Shown: positions 1-9,556, numbered from the stretch's first letter. The stretch: 64,000 nt of DNA from DAOUKH01 sp964291475 (GCA_964291475.2 OZ220083.1:310001-374000), one strand, 5' to 3'. Numbers and translations are program-made. Notes: generated by a model not told the origin, from the letters alone.

Positions 1-1552
1 TGACGTGGTCGAACATGTCCTCGACGTCGCGGGGCGGCGGGGAGGTGAGCAGGGTGACGGCGACGGCAAATAAGGTCGCAGCGATGGCGCCGGGGCCGGC
101 CGGATTGATCTGCCAGAGTCCCACGTCTTCCATGAGCTCGATGGTCGCACTGAACCCCAGCAGGTCGGCCAGTGTTTCCGCCGCGCCGTAACCCAGGCCC
201 ATCGCCCACCACCAAGTCGAGACGATCGTGCCGGCCAAGACGGCGGCCAGGGCTCCCCATCGGTTGAAGCGCTTCCAATAGAGGGCCAGGACCAGCGCCG
301 GGCCGAAGGCGGCGCCCATGCCGCCCCAGGCCAGGGACACCAGGGCGTAGACGGACTCCGGCGACACGATGGAGATCACGGCGGCGACGACACCTATCAG
401 GAGCAGCATCCCCCGCCCCATCCAGACACGGGCCTGTGTCTTCATCGAGTAGGCGATCCGCTTCATGATGGGCACGTCGTCGGTCGCGATCGCCGAGGCC
501 AGGAGCAGCTGGGAGTCGGCGGTGCTCATCACCGCGGCAACGACGCCGGTGAGGAGCAGGCCGGCAATCGCGGGATGGAAGAAGGTCTCCGCCACGATGA
601 GGTAGAGCTTTTCGGCGTCGGGCAGCGGTACGCCCCGGTCCAGAAGCGCCGGAGCGGCCACGAGTCCTACGAGGAGGGCGAGGCCGAAGATGAATACGAG
701 CCAGATGAAGCCGATGTTCCGGCTGCGGTTGATGTTCGCCTCCCGGTCCACCGCCATGAACCTGGAGTGGATTCTGAAGGCCCCGAACGCTCCCAGTCCC
801 CAGCCCAGGGAAGAGAGGAAGAAGAGGGGGCCCAGACCCTGGTTGTTCTCGTCGGTGAAGGGATTCCAGAAGCCGGCCGCGGTGTCTTCCAGCCCGTGAA
901 GCGGGTCGTTGACCGTTACCAGCAGGGTCACGGAAATGATGAGGAATCCGCCGAGCATGATCATGGCCTGGAAGACGTCGGTGCGGGAGACGGCGAGAAA
1001 GCCGCCGATGAAGGTGTAGGAGACGACGGCGGCCAGCGAGATGAGGACGGCGAGGTCGTGGCCCGACCCGGTGTGGTCGAGGTCGAAGACGACCTCTAGC
1101 AGCTTGGCCCCGGCGACGAGGCCGGAGCAGACGTACAAGGTGATGAAGTAGAGGCTGATGCCCGCGGTCAGGGTTCGCAGCGCCCCGCTGGTGTCGCCGA
1201 AGCGCTTCTCCAAGAACTCCGGCACGGTGAGGGAATTGTCGGTGGCCATCGTGTAGCGGCGCAGCCGGCGCGCCATGAGCGTCCAGGCAAACCAGGCGCC
1301 GAGGACGAGGGAGACGACCGTCCACAGGTGCATCAAGCCCGCGGCAAAGGCCAGGGCGGGAAAGACGAGCATCGTCCAGCCGCTGGTCGTCGAGGAGGCG
1401 GCGCTGATGGCCGAGGTGAAGGCCCCGATCTTGCGGCCGCCCAGCACGTAGTCGGACATGTCGGCCATCTGCCGCGACCGGGAGATGGCGATGCCTATGA
1501 GGACGGCAAAATAGGCGACGAAGACGAAGAGTATCCAGTAGACGTTAGACAC
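1..1552 (-). CDS. Sodium:solute symporter (SSS/PutP family), C-terminus cut by window edge
   Basis: Inner-membrane Na+-coupled solute carrier; the substrate cannot be told (proline, other amino acids or carboxylates are possible). The reverse strand reads about 517 codons with successive hydrophobic helices, an early YVLGGRKIGAF segment and the family motif STADSQLL about two thirds along. PutP proteins are near 500 residues, so only a short tail is missing. The start is taken as GTG at 1552, giving VSNVYWILF; it overlaps the stop of the upstream DUF3052 gene by 8 bp, implying co-transcription. The family call is firm; the substrate is unknown. Confidence 0.88.
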   Translation of the reverse strand, partial: MSNVYWILFVFVAYFAVLIGIAISRSRQMADMSDYVLGGRKIGAFTSAISAASSTTSGWTMLVFPALAFAAGLMHLWTVVSLVLGAWFAWTLMARRLRRYTMATDNSLTVPEFLEKRFGDTSGALRTLTAGISLYFITLYVCSGLVAGAKLLEVVFDLDHTGSGHDLAVLISLAAVVSYTFIGGFLAVSRTDVFQAMIMLGGFLIISVTLLVTVNDPLHGLEDTAAGFWNPFTDENNQGLGPLFFLSSLGWGLGAFGAFRIHSRFMAVDREANINRSRNIGFIWLVFIFGLALLVGLVAAPALLDRGVPLPDAEKLYLIVAETFFHPAIAGLLLTGVVAAVMSTADSQLLLASAIATDDVPIMKRIAYSMKTQARVWMGRGMLLLIGVVAAVISIVSPESVYALVSLAWGGMGAAFGPALVLALYWKRFNRWGALAAVLAGTIVSTWWWAMGLGYGAAETLADLLGFSATIELMEDVGLWQINPAGPGAIAATLFAVAVTLLTSPPPRDVEDMFDHV

Positions 1553-1951
1553 CGGGCCGGTCCTTCAGGCGGTAGACGAACTTGAGGCCGGACCAGACCT
1601 CGTCGACGGCCGCCACTTTGACGTCGACCAAGCCCTGGTCGAGTCCGATGCGGCGGACGACGTTCTCGTCGAGGTCGGTGGGGAGCTTCGCCGCCTTCTT
1701 GGGCCAGGAGGCCCAGAGCATGCCGTCGGGTGCGAGCTTGGGTTTCATGTCGCGGAAGGCACGCTCCAGCGCGGCGCGGTCGAAGGCGAAGACGTGGACG
1801 AAGTCGAGGGGCGGGTCGAGGGCGTGCTCGACTCCCTCCGGGAGCGGGCCGAGGGCTGCGTGGTAGCCGTCGGGCGCGCCGGCGATGGCGACGCGGGCTC
1901 CCGGCCGTATGCCGAGCTTCTCGACGAGGGGCGTTTCGAGTAGCCGGCCAT
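1545..1951 (-). pseudogene. DUF3052 family protein, single-base frameshift near the start
   Basis: Small protein of the DUF3052 family, function unknown. ATG at 1951 opens MAGYSK, the usual start of this family, but after five codons the frame is lost. Family-like sequence (ETPLVEKLGIRPGARVAI, later LAPDGMLWASWPKK and DEVWSGLKF) continues in the -1 frame to a TAA at 1545. Adding one A to the AAA run (T run 1934-1936 on the plus strand) restores MAGYSKTPLVEKLG and a protein of about 135 residues, the normal length. Internal Met at 1748 would give only the last 67 residues. It starts 8 bp after the oxidoreductase gene and overlaps the symporter start. Real lesion versus read error cannot be decided here. 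Confidence 0.75.
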
Positions 1952-1959
1952 CGCCCCGG

Positions 1960-3027
1960 TCACGAGCAGGCGGGGATGACTTCTTCGCCCCACATCTTCA
2001 GGGACTCCATCACCATGTCGTGGGGCATGCCGCCGACCTGGAATTGGCACATGAGGCGGGTGACGCCGATCTCCTCGAACTCCTGGACGATCTCGACGCA
2101 TTCCTTCGGCTCGCCGCAGACGACGAGGCGCTCCGACTGGATGTAGTCCCAGTTGGTGTTCTCCCACCAGCGGGTCTCCATCTCGGCGTGGCGCTGGTGG
2201 TCGGCGTCGGTCTTGGGAGAGAAGAACTCGACGAGCTTTTCGTAGTACCAGAGCTCGTAGGGTTTGAGGCGTTCGGCGGCGGCTTCGCTCGTGGCGGCGG
2301 TGTGGACGGGGACGAGGCAGTTGACCTGGAGCGGGCCCATGTCGGCCTCGTGGCCGGCGTCCTTCCAGGCGCGGTGAGCGGTCGCCAAGTGCGGGGCGAG
2401 CCGGTCGATGGGCTGGACGGCGGTGGTGGGCATGATGTGATAGCCCATCTTGGGGTAGAGCTCGTAGGACTCGACGCTGCCGGTGGCGGCGAAGATCGGG
2501 GGGTGCGGCTTCTGCACCGGCTTGGGGACGACGCTGATGGGGTCGGGGAAGTTGTAGAACTTGCCCTCGTGGGTAAACGAGTCGAGCGTCCAGCACTTCT
2601 GGATGATCTCCAGACACTCGTTCCACAACTCGCGGTTGAGCTCCTTGGTCGCGCCCATGGCGTGGGGCTTGTCGAAGGTGACGAACTCGGGGGTGTAGGC
2701 GCCGCGGCCGATGCCGAAGTCGTAGCGGCCGTCGGTCAGGATGTCGACGGCGGCGATGCGCTCGGCCAGCCGGACGGGGTGGGCGATGGGTAGCAGCTGC
2801 ACCGCCGTGCCCATGCGCATCGTCGTGGTGCGCTGCGAGGCGGCCGCGAAGAGTATCTCGGGGCAGGGCGAGTGGGAGTAGCCGGGGTTGAAGTGGTGCT
2901 CGACGGCGTAGACGGAGTCGAAGCCCATCTTCTCGGCGAACTCGATTTGGTCGAGGGCGTTGCGCCAGATGTCGCGCTCGGTGTAGCCCTCGTTGACTTC
3001 GAGCTCGAAGAAGATGGCGAACTTCAT
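1960..3027 (-). CDS. LLM-class flavin-dependent oxidoreductase (luciferase-like monooxygenase)
   Basis: Cytoplasmic FMN/F420-type TIM-barrel monooxygenase of the bacterial luciferase-like superfamily, 355 residues, usual family length. The N-terminus MKFAIFFELE followed by AEKMGFDSVYAVEHHF and the TDGRYDFGIGRG segment are typical. Substrate unknown; many relatives attack recalcitrant organics or sulfonates. ATG at 3027 is chosen because the barrel starts directly there, and a promoter-like pair sits just upstream. It is first of three tightly packed minus-strand genes (DUF3052, symporter), and divergent from the CaiB gene at 3181. Confidence 0.9.
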   Translation of the reverse strand: MKFAIFFELEVNEGYTERDIWRNALDQIEFAEKMGFDSVYAVEHHFNPGYSHSPCPEILFAAASQRTTTMRMGTAVQLLPIAHPVRLAERIAAVDILTDGRYDFGIGRGAYTPEFVTFDKPHAMGATKELNRELWNECLEIIQKCWTLDSFTHEGKFYNFPDPISVVPKPVQKPHPPIFAATGSVESYELYPKMGYHIMPTTAVQPIDRLAPHLATAHRAWKDAGHEADMGPLQVNCLVPVHTAATSEAAAERLKPYELWYYEKLVEFFSPKTDADHQRHAEMETRWWENTNWDYIQSERLVVCGEPKECVEIVQEFEEIGVTRLMCQFQVGGMPHDMVMESLKMWGEEVIPACS

Positions 3028-3059
3028 TGCGCCTCCGTGCCAGGCCAGGGGCCGGAGTC

Positions 3060-3088
3060 ATTCAAGCACACGCCCCCTAGGCGGTCAA
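3060..3088 (-). promoter_or_regulatory. Sigma-70-like promoter for the oxidoreductase operon
   Basis: On the minus strand TTGACC (3088-3083), a 17-nt spacer and TTGAAT (3065-3060) lie about 30 nt before the ATG at 3027. Spacing is ideal and the -35 is one base off consensus; the -10 is weaker. Confidence 0.45.
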
Positions 3089-3180
3089 CGAATCAGGTCA
3101 GGCGCCGGTGTTATCCTTCACGGGCCAATTTTGCAGCCGCGCCGGACTGTGCCCCGGCGATAGCACGAAGGAGTAGCCGC

Positions 3181-4407
3181 ATGCCCGCACCGCTCGATGG
3201 AGTCCGCGTCACCGATTTCACCCATTACCAGGCGGGGCCGGTGTGTACGTTGATGCTGCGCGACCTCGGCGCGGAGGTGATCAAGGTCGAGCCGCTCGAC
3301 GGCGAGCCCGGCCGGTGGGGCGGCGCGAGGCCCACACCCTTCGGCGAGTCGCTGACTTTTCAGGTCCACAGCCGCGGCAAGAAGTCGATGACCGTCGATC
3401 TCCGAAACGAGGACGGCAGGGACGTGGTGCGCGACCTGATCCGCGTCTCGGACGTGGTCGTCGAGAACTTCCGGCCGGGGTCGATCGCGCGGCTGGGGTT
3501 CGGCTACGAAGACGTGGTCAAGATCAACCCGTCGGTGGTGATGGCGTCGATTTCCGGCTTCGGGCAGACGGGGCCGTACTCGACGTGGCCCGCCGTGGAC
3601 ATGGTGGCGCAGGCGATGAGCGGGCTGATGGAAATCAACGGCGAGCCCGGCGGCCCGCCGACAAAGTACGGCGCCGAGATGGCCGATTACAGCGGCGGCA
3701 TCTTCGGCGCGCTGAGCGTGGCCGGCGCGCTCTACCGCCGCGCCGTCACCGGCGCCGGCGAGTACATCGACATGGCGATGCTCGACGCCATGGTCTATCA
3801 GCTCAACTACCACCCCATTCGCTACAAGTTCGCCGACATCCGCTACGGCCGCATCGGGAACCGCGTCGCGGGGAGCGGGATCGCCGGCGCCTACCGCTGC
3901 AAGGACGGCTACGTCGCCATCGCGCCGGGGGGCGATATTCGCTGGAAGCAACTCACCGACCTGATGGGGCGGCCCGACCTGTTCGAAGACCCGCGTTACG
4001 CCACGGTCGACGACCGCTGGGAACTCCACGATGAGCTCGACCGTGAGGTGAACGCTTGGACGGAGACCTTAACCGTCAAAGAGGCGATCAAGAAGCTGCA
4101 TGAGGCGGACCAAATATGCGGGCCGGTGAACATGCTCGACGACATCTTCGAGGACGAGCACATCGCGCACCGGAAGATGCTCCCAGAGGTGGAGCACCCG
4201 CTCCACGGCGCGCTGACGCTGCCGGGCTCGGTTTTCAAGATGCGAAACGCCACGCCGCCGCCCGTCGAATCGGCGGCCCCGCTGCTCGCCGAGCACAATG
4301 GTTATGTCTTGAGCGAATTACTGGGCTATTCCAACGACCGGCTGCGTCACCTGGAACAGAATTACATCGTGATTAGCGAGACGCCCGCCGCCCTAGCCGA
4401 GGGCTGA
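3181..4407 (+). CDS. CaiB/BaiF CoA-transferase family protein
   Basis: Family III (formyl-CoA transferase-type) CoA transferase, 408 residues, single domain, full length. It begins MPAPLDGVRVTDFTHYQAGP, with DLGAEVIKVEPLDGEPGR binding-loop sequence and FGQTGPYS. The segment GEYIDMAMLDAM carries the Asp expected as catalytic nucleophile in formyl-CoA transferase. ATG at 3181 follows a good AAGGAG at 8 nt. CoA donor and acceptor acids are unknown. It stands divergent from the LLM oxidoreductase and upstream of the crotonase-HyuA ORF after a 200-bp gap. Confidence 0.92.
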   Translation: MPAPLDGVRVTDFTHYQAGPVCTLMLRDLGAEVIKVEPLDGEPGRWGGARPTPFGESLTFQVHSRGKKSMTVDLRNEDGRDVVRDLIRVSDVVVENFRPGSIARLGFGYEDVVKINPSVVMASISGFGQTGPYSTWPAVDMVAQAMSGLMEINGEPGGPPTKYGAEMADYSGGIFGALSVAGALYRRAVTGAGEYIDMAMLDAMVYQLNYHPIRYKFADIRYGRIGNRVAGSGIAGAYRCKDGYVAIAPGGDIRWKQLTDLMGRPDLFEDPRYATVDDRWELHDELDREVNAWTETLTVKEAIKKLHEADQICGPVNMLDDIFEDEHIAHRKMLPEVEHPLHGALTLPGSVFKMRNATPPPVESAAPLLAEHNGYVLSELLGYSNDRLRHLEQNYIVISETPAALAEG

Positions 4408-4499
4408 TATGTCAACAAGGGGTGTCTATTTGCACGAATCAGGTATCATGGGTTGCAGCTTTGCATCCTGCGTGGGTGAGAACACGCTCGATGCGGCGT

Positions 4500-4530
4500 T
4501 TGACACCGCGAAAGCGGAAGCGGATAAGAT
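4500..4530 (+). promoter_or_regulatory. Possible promoter for the crotonase-hydantoinase genes
   Basis: TTGACA at 4500-4505 and TAAGAT at 4525-4530, separated by 19 nt (GATAAG two bases earlier gives 17). It lies in a lower-GC gap about 90 nt before the ATG at 4617. The -35 is perfect; spacer ambiguity lowers confidence. Confidence 0.35.
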
Positions 4531-4616
4531 AGCGGGGTTGCGCCCACCAGGCTAGGATTGGGGCGCAGTGCTCCGGGAACCGCGGCTAGGCGGATTTTCG
4601 GAACAGGAGTGTGACT

Positions 4617-7589
4617 ATGGTGAGGAGTCGCCAGATGCATCTCGTAGATCTCCTTCTCGAGAAGAAAGACCACATTGCCACGATCACGGTTAACCGTCCC
4701 GAGAAACTGGGCGCGTTTCGTGATCACACCAACTTCGAGATGCTGGAGGCGCTCGACGACATCGAGAACGACGACAGCATCCACGCCGTCATCTTCACGG
4801 GGCAGGGACGCGGCTTCTGCACCGGCCATGACATGGGCGAGCCCCCCGAGCCCCCCGATTTCCGCCTAGGCCGCAACGCGCGCGGCAAGAAGTTCGCAGA
4901 CGTCTGCAACGCGCTGCTGCACTCCCGCAAGCCGGTAGTGGCCGCCGTGAACGGCTGGTGCGCCGCCGGCGGCCTGGGCTTCGCCCTCTGCTGCGACATC
5001 ATCATCGCGTCCGAGGACGCCAACTTCTACAACCCGCAGCTCGCATTCGGCTATCCCAGCCTGCCCGGCATCGGGGCGCTCCTCTACCAGTTCGTCTCCG
5101 TGGCCTGGGCCAAAGACATGATCCTCGGCGCGCGGCAGGTCGACGCCCAAACCGCGGAGCGCATCGGCCTCGTCAGCCGGGTCGTCCCTAAAGACCAGCT
5201 TCTTGCCGAGGCCTGGGAGACCGCCGAGAAGCTGGCCGAGGTCCCGCCGGACATCATGGCGATGCAGCGGGAGATGATGAACCGCGTGTGGCTCGCGGGC
5301 ACCGGCGTGGAAGTCGCGATGGCGGCGGGCCACCACACGGCCATCGCCGGCCACAGCCTCCCCGACTGGGAGGAACGCGAGGCCAATTGGAAAAATATCA
5401 CCCGGCCCGGCGGCTCGATGAGCAGCGGCTCTTCGAGCGGCGGCGGGGCCATGAGCCGCGGCGCGGCGCGCGGCGCGAACGGCGCACAAGGGAACGGGAC
5501 GGCGCTCCAACGCACCGCCTCAGTTCAGTCTGGAAGGAGCGACTCTATGTATCGTCTGGGCGTAGACGTCGGCGGCACGTTCACCGACCTGCTACTCATC
5601 GATGAGGAGAGCGGGGACACGTTCAGGGCCAAGGTGCCCTCGACGCCCGCCGACTCCTCGATCGGCGTGCTGAACGGCATCTCGAAGGTGTGTTCCGACG
5701 CGGGAGTCGATCCCCGGAACATCGGCCAGGTGATGCACGGCACCACGGTGGCGACGAACGCCATCCTGGAAGGCAAGGGCGCCAAGATCGGCCTGGTGAC
5801 GACCAAGGGTTACCGCCAGCTGCTCCAGATCGGGCGCTCCTTCGTACCCGGCGGTCTCGCCGCCTTCATCGTGTGGAACATGCCCGATCCGCTGGCGCCC
5901 CTCGACATGACCGTCGAGGTCGACGAGCGCGTCGACGCGCGGGGCGAAGTGATCGACCGGCTGAACGAAAGCTCGGCGCGGCAGGCGCTCCAGCAACTCA
6001 AGTCGCAGGGCGTCGAGGCGCTGACCGTCTCCCTCATCAACGCCTTCGCCAACGGCGAGCACGAGCGCCGCATCCGCGACCTCGCGGCGCAGATCATGCC
6101 CGGCGTGCCCGTCTCCATCTCCTCGGAGATCATGCCCGAGATGCAGGAGTACGAGCGCACCCTCACCACGGTGGCCAACTCCTACGTGGCCCCGGTGGTC
6201 TCGAACTACGTGGGCAACCTCAACACCGAGCTCGACAAGCAGGGTGTGGACGCGAACCTGCACATCCTGCGCTCCGACGGCGGCCTCGCCACCGCGGAGG
6301 TAGCCAAGAGCGCGCCGGTGACCCTCCTCATGAGCGGTCCCGCCGGCGGCGTCAGCGGCGCCTTGTGGATCGCCGAGCAGGCCGGCTACCGGAACCTCCT
6401 GACGTTCGACATGGGCGGCACGTCCACCGACGTGGCCCTGGTCGAGAACGGCGTGCCCCGCGTGCGGCGCGAGACGACCGTCGGCGACGTCACGGTGAAG
6501 GCCTCCTCGCTCGACGTGCGGAGCGTCGGCGCGGGCGGCGGCTCCGTCGCCCACGTGCCGGAGCTTACCGGCGCGCTGCGCGTCGGCCCCGAGAGCGCCG
6601 GCGCCGACCCCGGCCCCGCGGCCTACGGCAAAGGCGGGGAAAGCCCCGCCGTCACCGACGCCAACCTCGCCCTCGGCAGGCTTCCCACCCGGCTCGCCGG
6701 CGACATGGTCCTCGACCGCGCCGCCGCCGAGCGGGCGATCCAGCCCGTCGCCGACGCGCTCGGCCTCGGCCTCAAGGAAGCGGCTTCCGGCATCATCGAC
6801 ATCGTGAACGAGAACATGTACGGCGCGCTCCGCCTCGTCTCCGTCGAGCAGGGGTACGACCCTCGCGACTTCGCCCTGATCGCCTTCGGCGGCGCGGGCC
6901 CGCTCCACGCCAACGCGCTCGGCAAGCTGATGAGCTCGTGGCCGGTCATCATCCCGCCGTCGCCCGGCGTGCTCTGCGCCTACGGCGACGCCACCACCAA
7001 GCTCCGCAACGAGGCGTCGCGGACCTTCATCCGCCGCTTCTCGGAGACGTCGAACAACGAGATCGAGAGCGTGCTCAACGAGCTCGCCGAGAACGCCGCC
7101 TCGGTCCTCGACAGCGAGGGCGTGTCGCGGTCCGACCAGTCGACGCAGTTCGAGGTGGACGTCCGCTACCACGGGCAGGGCCTCACACTCCCCGTGCCGA
7201 TCGACGCGAACATCTTCAAGGACGGCGGCCTCGCGACCGTCGGCGCCACCTTCGACACGACGCACACCCAGCTCTTCACCTTCGCGCTCGACGTCGAGCA
7301 CGAGATCGTGAACCTCCGCGCCGTGGCCCAAGGCAAGGCGACCCTGGCAAGGGCGGCCTCCATCGAGCGGGGCGGCAGCGACCCCTCGTCCGCGAAGGTG
7401 GAATCGACGACGGTCTTCGTCGACGGCGCGGACCGCTCCGCCAACGTCTACGACCGTGCCCGGCTGAAGGCGGGCAACCGCATCGTCGGCCCCGCCATCG
7501 TGACCGAGATGGACTCGACGACACTCGTACTCCCCGACCACGTCGGCGAGGTGGACCAGTTCGGCAACATCATCATCAACCCCGCGTAA
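4617..7589 (+). CDS. Enoyl-CoA hydratase/isomerase domain read through into a hydantoinase A (HyuA/oxoprolinase) domain
   Basis: One uninterrupted frame of 990 codons. Residues 1 to about 265 are a complete crotonase (GRGFCTGHDMG; NGWCAAGGLGFALCCD oxyanion-hole region). Residues about 268-310 are a Gly/Ser/Ala-rich linker. Residue 311 onward is a full-length (680 aa) hydantoinase A/acetone-carboxylase-beta-like ATPase with GVDVGGTFTD, MHGTTVATNAILEG and DMGGTSTDVAL. ATG 4617 is preferred over GTG 4611 because AGGAG (4605-4609) is 7 nt before it. A strong ribosome site precedes the HyuA Met at 5547, so either a fusion or two overlapping products may be made. HyuB follows 59 bp downstream. HyuA/HyuB pairs hydrolyse or carboxylate hydantoin-like or ketone substrates; the substrate here is unknown. 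Confidence 0.85.
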   Translation: MVRSRQMHLVDLLLEKKDHIATITVNRPEKLGAFRDHTNFEMLEALDDIENDDSIHAVIFTGQGRGFCTGHDMGEPPEPPDFRLGRNARGKKFADVCNALLHSRKPVVAAVNGWCAAGGLGFALCCDIIIASEDANFYNPQLAFGYPSLPGIGALLYQFVSVAWAKDMILGARQVDAQTAERIGLVSRVVPKDQLLAEAWETAEKLAEVPPDIMAMQREMMNRVWLAGTGVEVAMAAGHHTAIAGHSLPDWEEREANWKNITRPGGSMSSGSSSGGGAMSRGAARGANGAQGNGTALQRTASVQSGRSDSMYRLGVDVGGTFTDLLLIDEESGDTFRAKVPSTPADSSIGVLNGISKVCSDAGVDPRNIGQVMHGTTVATNAILEGKGAKIGLVTTKGYRQLLQIGRSFVPGGLAAFIVWNMPDPLAPLDMTVEVDERVDARGEVIDRLNESSARQALQQLKSQGVEALTVSLINAFANGEHERRIRDLAAQIMPGVPVSISSEIMPEMQEYERTLTTVANSYVAPVVSNYVGNLNTELDKQGVDANLHILRSDGGLATAEVAKSAPVTLLMSGPAGGVSGALWIAEQAGYRNLLTFDMGGTSTDVALVENGVPRVRRETTVGDVTVKASSLDVRSVGAGGGSVAHVPELTGALRVGPESAGADPGPAAYGKGGESPAVTDANLALGRLPTRLAGDMVLDRAAAERAIQPVADALGLGLKEAASGIIDIVNENMYGALRLVSVEQGYDPRDFALIAFGGAGPLHANALGKLMSSWPVIIPPSPGVLCAYGDATTKLRNEASRTFIRRFSETSNNEIESVLNELAENAASVLDSEGVSRSDQSTQFEVDVRYHGQGLTLPVPIDANIFKDGGLATVGATFDTTHTQLFTFALDVEHEIVNLRAVAQGKATLARAASIERGGSDPSSAKVESTTVFVDGADRSANVYDRARLKAGNRIVGPAIVTEMDSTTLVLPDHVGEVDQFGNIIINPA
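5532..5549 (+). promoter_or_regulatory. Internal ribosome-binding site and start for hydantoinase A
   Basis: GGAAGGAG at 5532-5539, a 7-nt spacer and ATG at 5547 open the HyuA domain in the same frame as the crotonase. This is one of the best Shine-Dalgarno sites in the window and suggests HyuA is also, or only, translated from here (5547-7589, 680 residues). Confidence 0.6.
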
Positions 7590-7648
7590 CGCATTCCGTC
7601 CGACGGCTCCGGCGCATCGCCGGCCATCGTTAGGAGAGAGGTAACCAA

Positions 7649-9556
7649 ATGCCCGCGACAATTAACGAGACCAACAAGACCCGCTTCAACGAAGTCGAGA
7701 TCGACCCCATCACCCTCGACATCATCGAGAGCGCCCTGCGGAACGCCCGCTGGGAGATGGACGCGGTGCTCTTCCGCACGGCGATGTCGCCCGGCATCCG
7801 CGAGCAGCACGACGAGTTCCCCATGATCGCCAACAACGACGGCAAGATGGTCGTCGGCCAGTTCGGCTCCTTCATCATGGGCTTCCTCGACGCCTATGAC
7901 GGCGAGGTCGAGGAAGGGGACATCTTCCTGACCTCCGACCCGTACTCCTGCGGGGGCGCCATCAGCCACGCCAACGACTGGCTGGTGATGAAGCCGGTCT
8001 ACCACGACGGCAGGCTCGTCTCCTGGGCGGCGATGTTCGGCCACATGACCGACGTGGGCGGCAAGGTGCCGGGCAGCTTGCCCACCGACGCCACCTCGAT
8101 CTACGAAGAGGGCATCGTCGTTCCCATCGTCAAGATCTACAAGAAGGGCGAGCGCCAGGACGACCTGCTCAAGCTGATCCTCCACCAGGTGCGGATGCCC
8201 GACTGGAACCGGAGCGACCTCAACGCCATCATCGCCGCCGTCCGCACGGCGGAGCGCCGCATCCTCGAGATGTGCGACCGCTTCGGCCCCGACACCTACA
8301 TCACGGCGCTCGGCATGCTGCTCGAACGCAACCGCCAGGCGATGGCGAAGCTCATCCGCGAGACCGTCTCCGAGGAGACCCTGTACTTCGAGGACTACGT
8401 CTGCGACGACGGCATGGGCATGGGCCCGTACAAGATCGCCTGCTCCCTGCGGCGCGAGGGAGACAAGGCCATCTTCGACTTCGAGGGGACCGACCCGCAG
8501 TCCGAGGGGTCGATCAACTTCTACCTCAGCGAAGCGATGTTCAAGATGTTCGTCGGCGTCTACATGATCATGGTCTTCGACCCGCAGATCCTGTTCAACG
8601 ACGGCTTCTACGACCTCGTCGAGGTCAACATTCCGGAGGGGACGCTGCTGAAGCCGATCAAGCCGGCGGCGGTCTCCTGCCGGACGCACGGACTGGGCCG
8701 GATCTTCGACGTGATCGGGGCCACGCTGGGGCAGCGGGCGCCGGACTTCCTGATCGCGGCCGGCTTCTCCGACAGCCCCCACCTCATGTATTCCGGCTAC
8801 GACAAGAAGGGCGAGTGGTTCCAGCTCTACCAGATTGGCTTCGGCGGCATTCCCGGCAAGCCCTTCGGCGACGGGCCCGACGCGCACTCGCTGTGGCCGT
8901 CCTTCACCAACGTCCCGAACGAGTTCCTCGAGAGCTACTTCCCGCTGCGCATGGAGGTCAACGAGACCATCATCGACAGCGGCGGCGCGGGCTACTTCCG
9001 GGGCGGCAACGGCATCCGGCTGGGGTACCGCTTCCTCGAACCCGGCGAAATCTCGATCCACGACGACCGCTGGCTCACCTACCCCTACGGGGTCAACGGC
9101 GGCGAGCCCGGCGGGCGCGGCACGAAGATCCTCAGACACGCCGACGGCAGCGAGGAAGTCCTGCCCTCCAAGTGCGACCACGTCCAGGTGAAGGAGGGCG
9201 ACATGCTCTTCTTCAACACCTGGGGCGGCGGCGGCTGGGGCGACCCCTTCACGCGCGAGGTGGAGAAGATCGAGACCGACGTGCGGCGCGGGCTCGTCTC
9301 CAAGGAAGGCGCGAAGCGCTACGGCGTGGTGCTGAACAACGACCTGACGGTCGATCAGCGGGCGACCGAGAAGCTGCGCGAGAAGCTCTCCAGGGAGCGC
9401 GGCGAGCCGGCGATGTTCAACCGCGGCTTCGACTCGATCGCCGAGCTGAAGGCGCGCTGCAAGGCGGAGACCGGCCTCGAGCCTCCCGCCGACCCGGTCT
9501 TCCCCGAGCACATCCTGCGCCGGGCGCAGGCGTCCCGCGAGGCGGCGCTGCGGTAG
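7649..9556 (+). CDS. Hydantoinase B/oxoprolinase family protein (HyuB)
   Basis: Partner subunit of the HyuA-type ATPase just upstream; the two normally form an ATP-dependent hydantoinase, oxoprolinase or acetone-carboxylase-like complex in the cytoplasm. 635 residues, in the normal range. It opens with IDPITLDIIESALRNARWE and QHDEFPMIANNDGKMVVGQ, both characteristic. ATG at 7649 follows AGGAGAGAGG. Gene order (crotonase, hyuA, hyuB) suggests degradation of a cyclic amide or ketone-like compound to a CoA intermediate, but no acetone-carboxylase gamma subunit is seen. Confidence 0.9.
   Translation: MPATINETNKTRFNEVEIDPITLDIIESALRNARWEMDAVLFRTAMSPGIREQHDEFPMIANNDGKMVVGQFGSFIMGFLDAYDGEVEEGDIFLTSDPYSCGGAISHANDWLVMKPVYHDGRLVSWAAMFGHMTDVGGKVPGSLPTDATSIYEEGIVVPIVKIYKKGERQDDLLKLILHQVRMPDWNRSDLNAIIAAVRTAERRILEMCDRFGPDTYITALGMLLERNRQAMAKLIRETVSEETLYFEDYVCDDGMGMGPYKIACSLRREGDKAIFDFEGTDPQSEGSINFYLSEAMFKMFVGVYMIMVFDPQILFNDGFYDLVEVNIPEGTLLKPIKPAAVSCRTHGLGRIFDVIGATLGQRAPDFLIAAGFSDSPHLMYSGYDKKGEWFQLYQIGFGGIPGKPFGDGPDAHSLWPSFTNVPNEFLESYFPLRMEVNETIIDSGGAGYFRGGNGIRLGYRFLEPGEISIHDDRWLTYPYGVNGGEPGGRGTKILRHADGSEEVLPSKCDHVQVKEGDMLFFNTWGGGGWGDPFTREVEKIETDVRRGLVSKEGAKRYGVVLNNDLTVDQRATEKLREKLSRERGEPAMFNRGFDSIAELKARCKAETGLEPPADPVFPEHILRRAQASREAALR

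Noticed and set aside
1930..1951. Programmed frameshift in DUF3052
   Set aside because: No slippery heptamer of known type or downstream structure was evident; a one-base indel is simpler.
4409..4555. 48-codon ORF just after the CaiB stop (begins MSTRGVYLHESG)
   Set aside because: No ribosome site, overlaps the likely promoter at 4500-4530, and no recognisable family; treated as chance.
5592..7661. 689-codon minus-strand open frame
   Set aside because: Mirror frame of hydantoinase A with biased composition and no domain.
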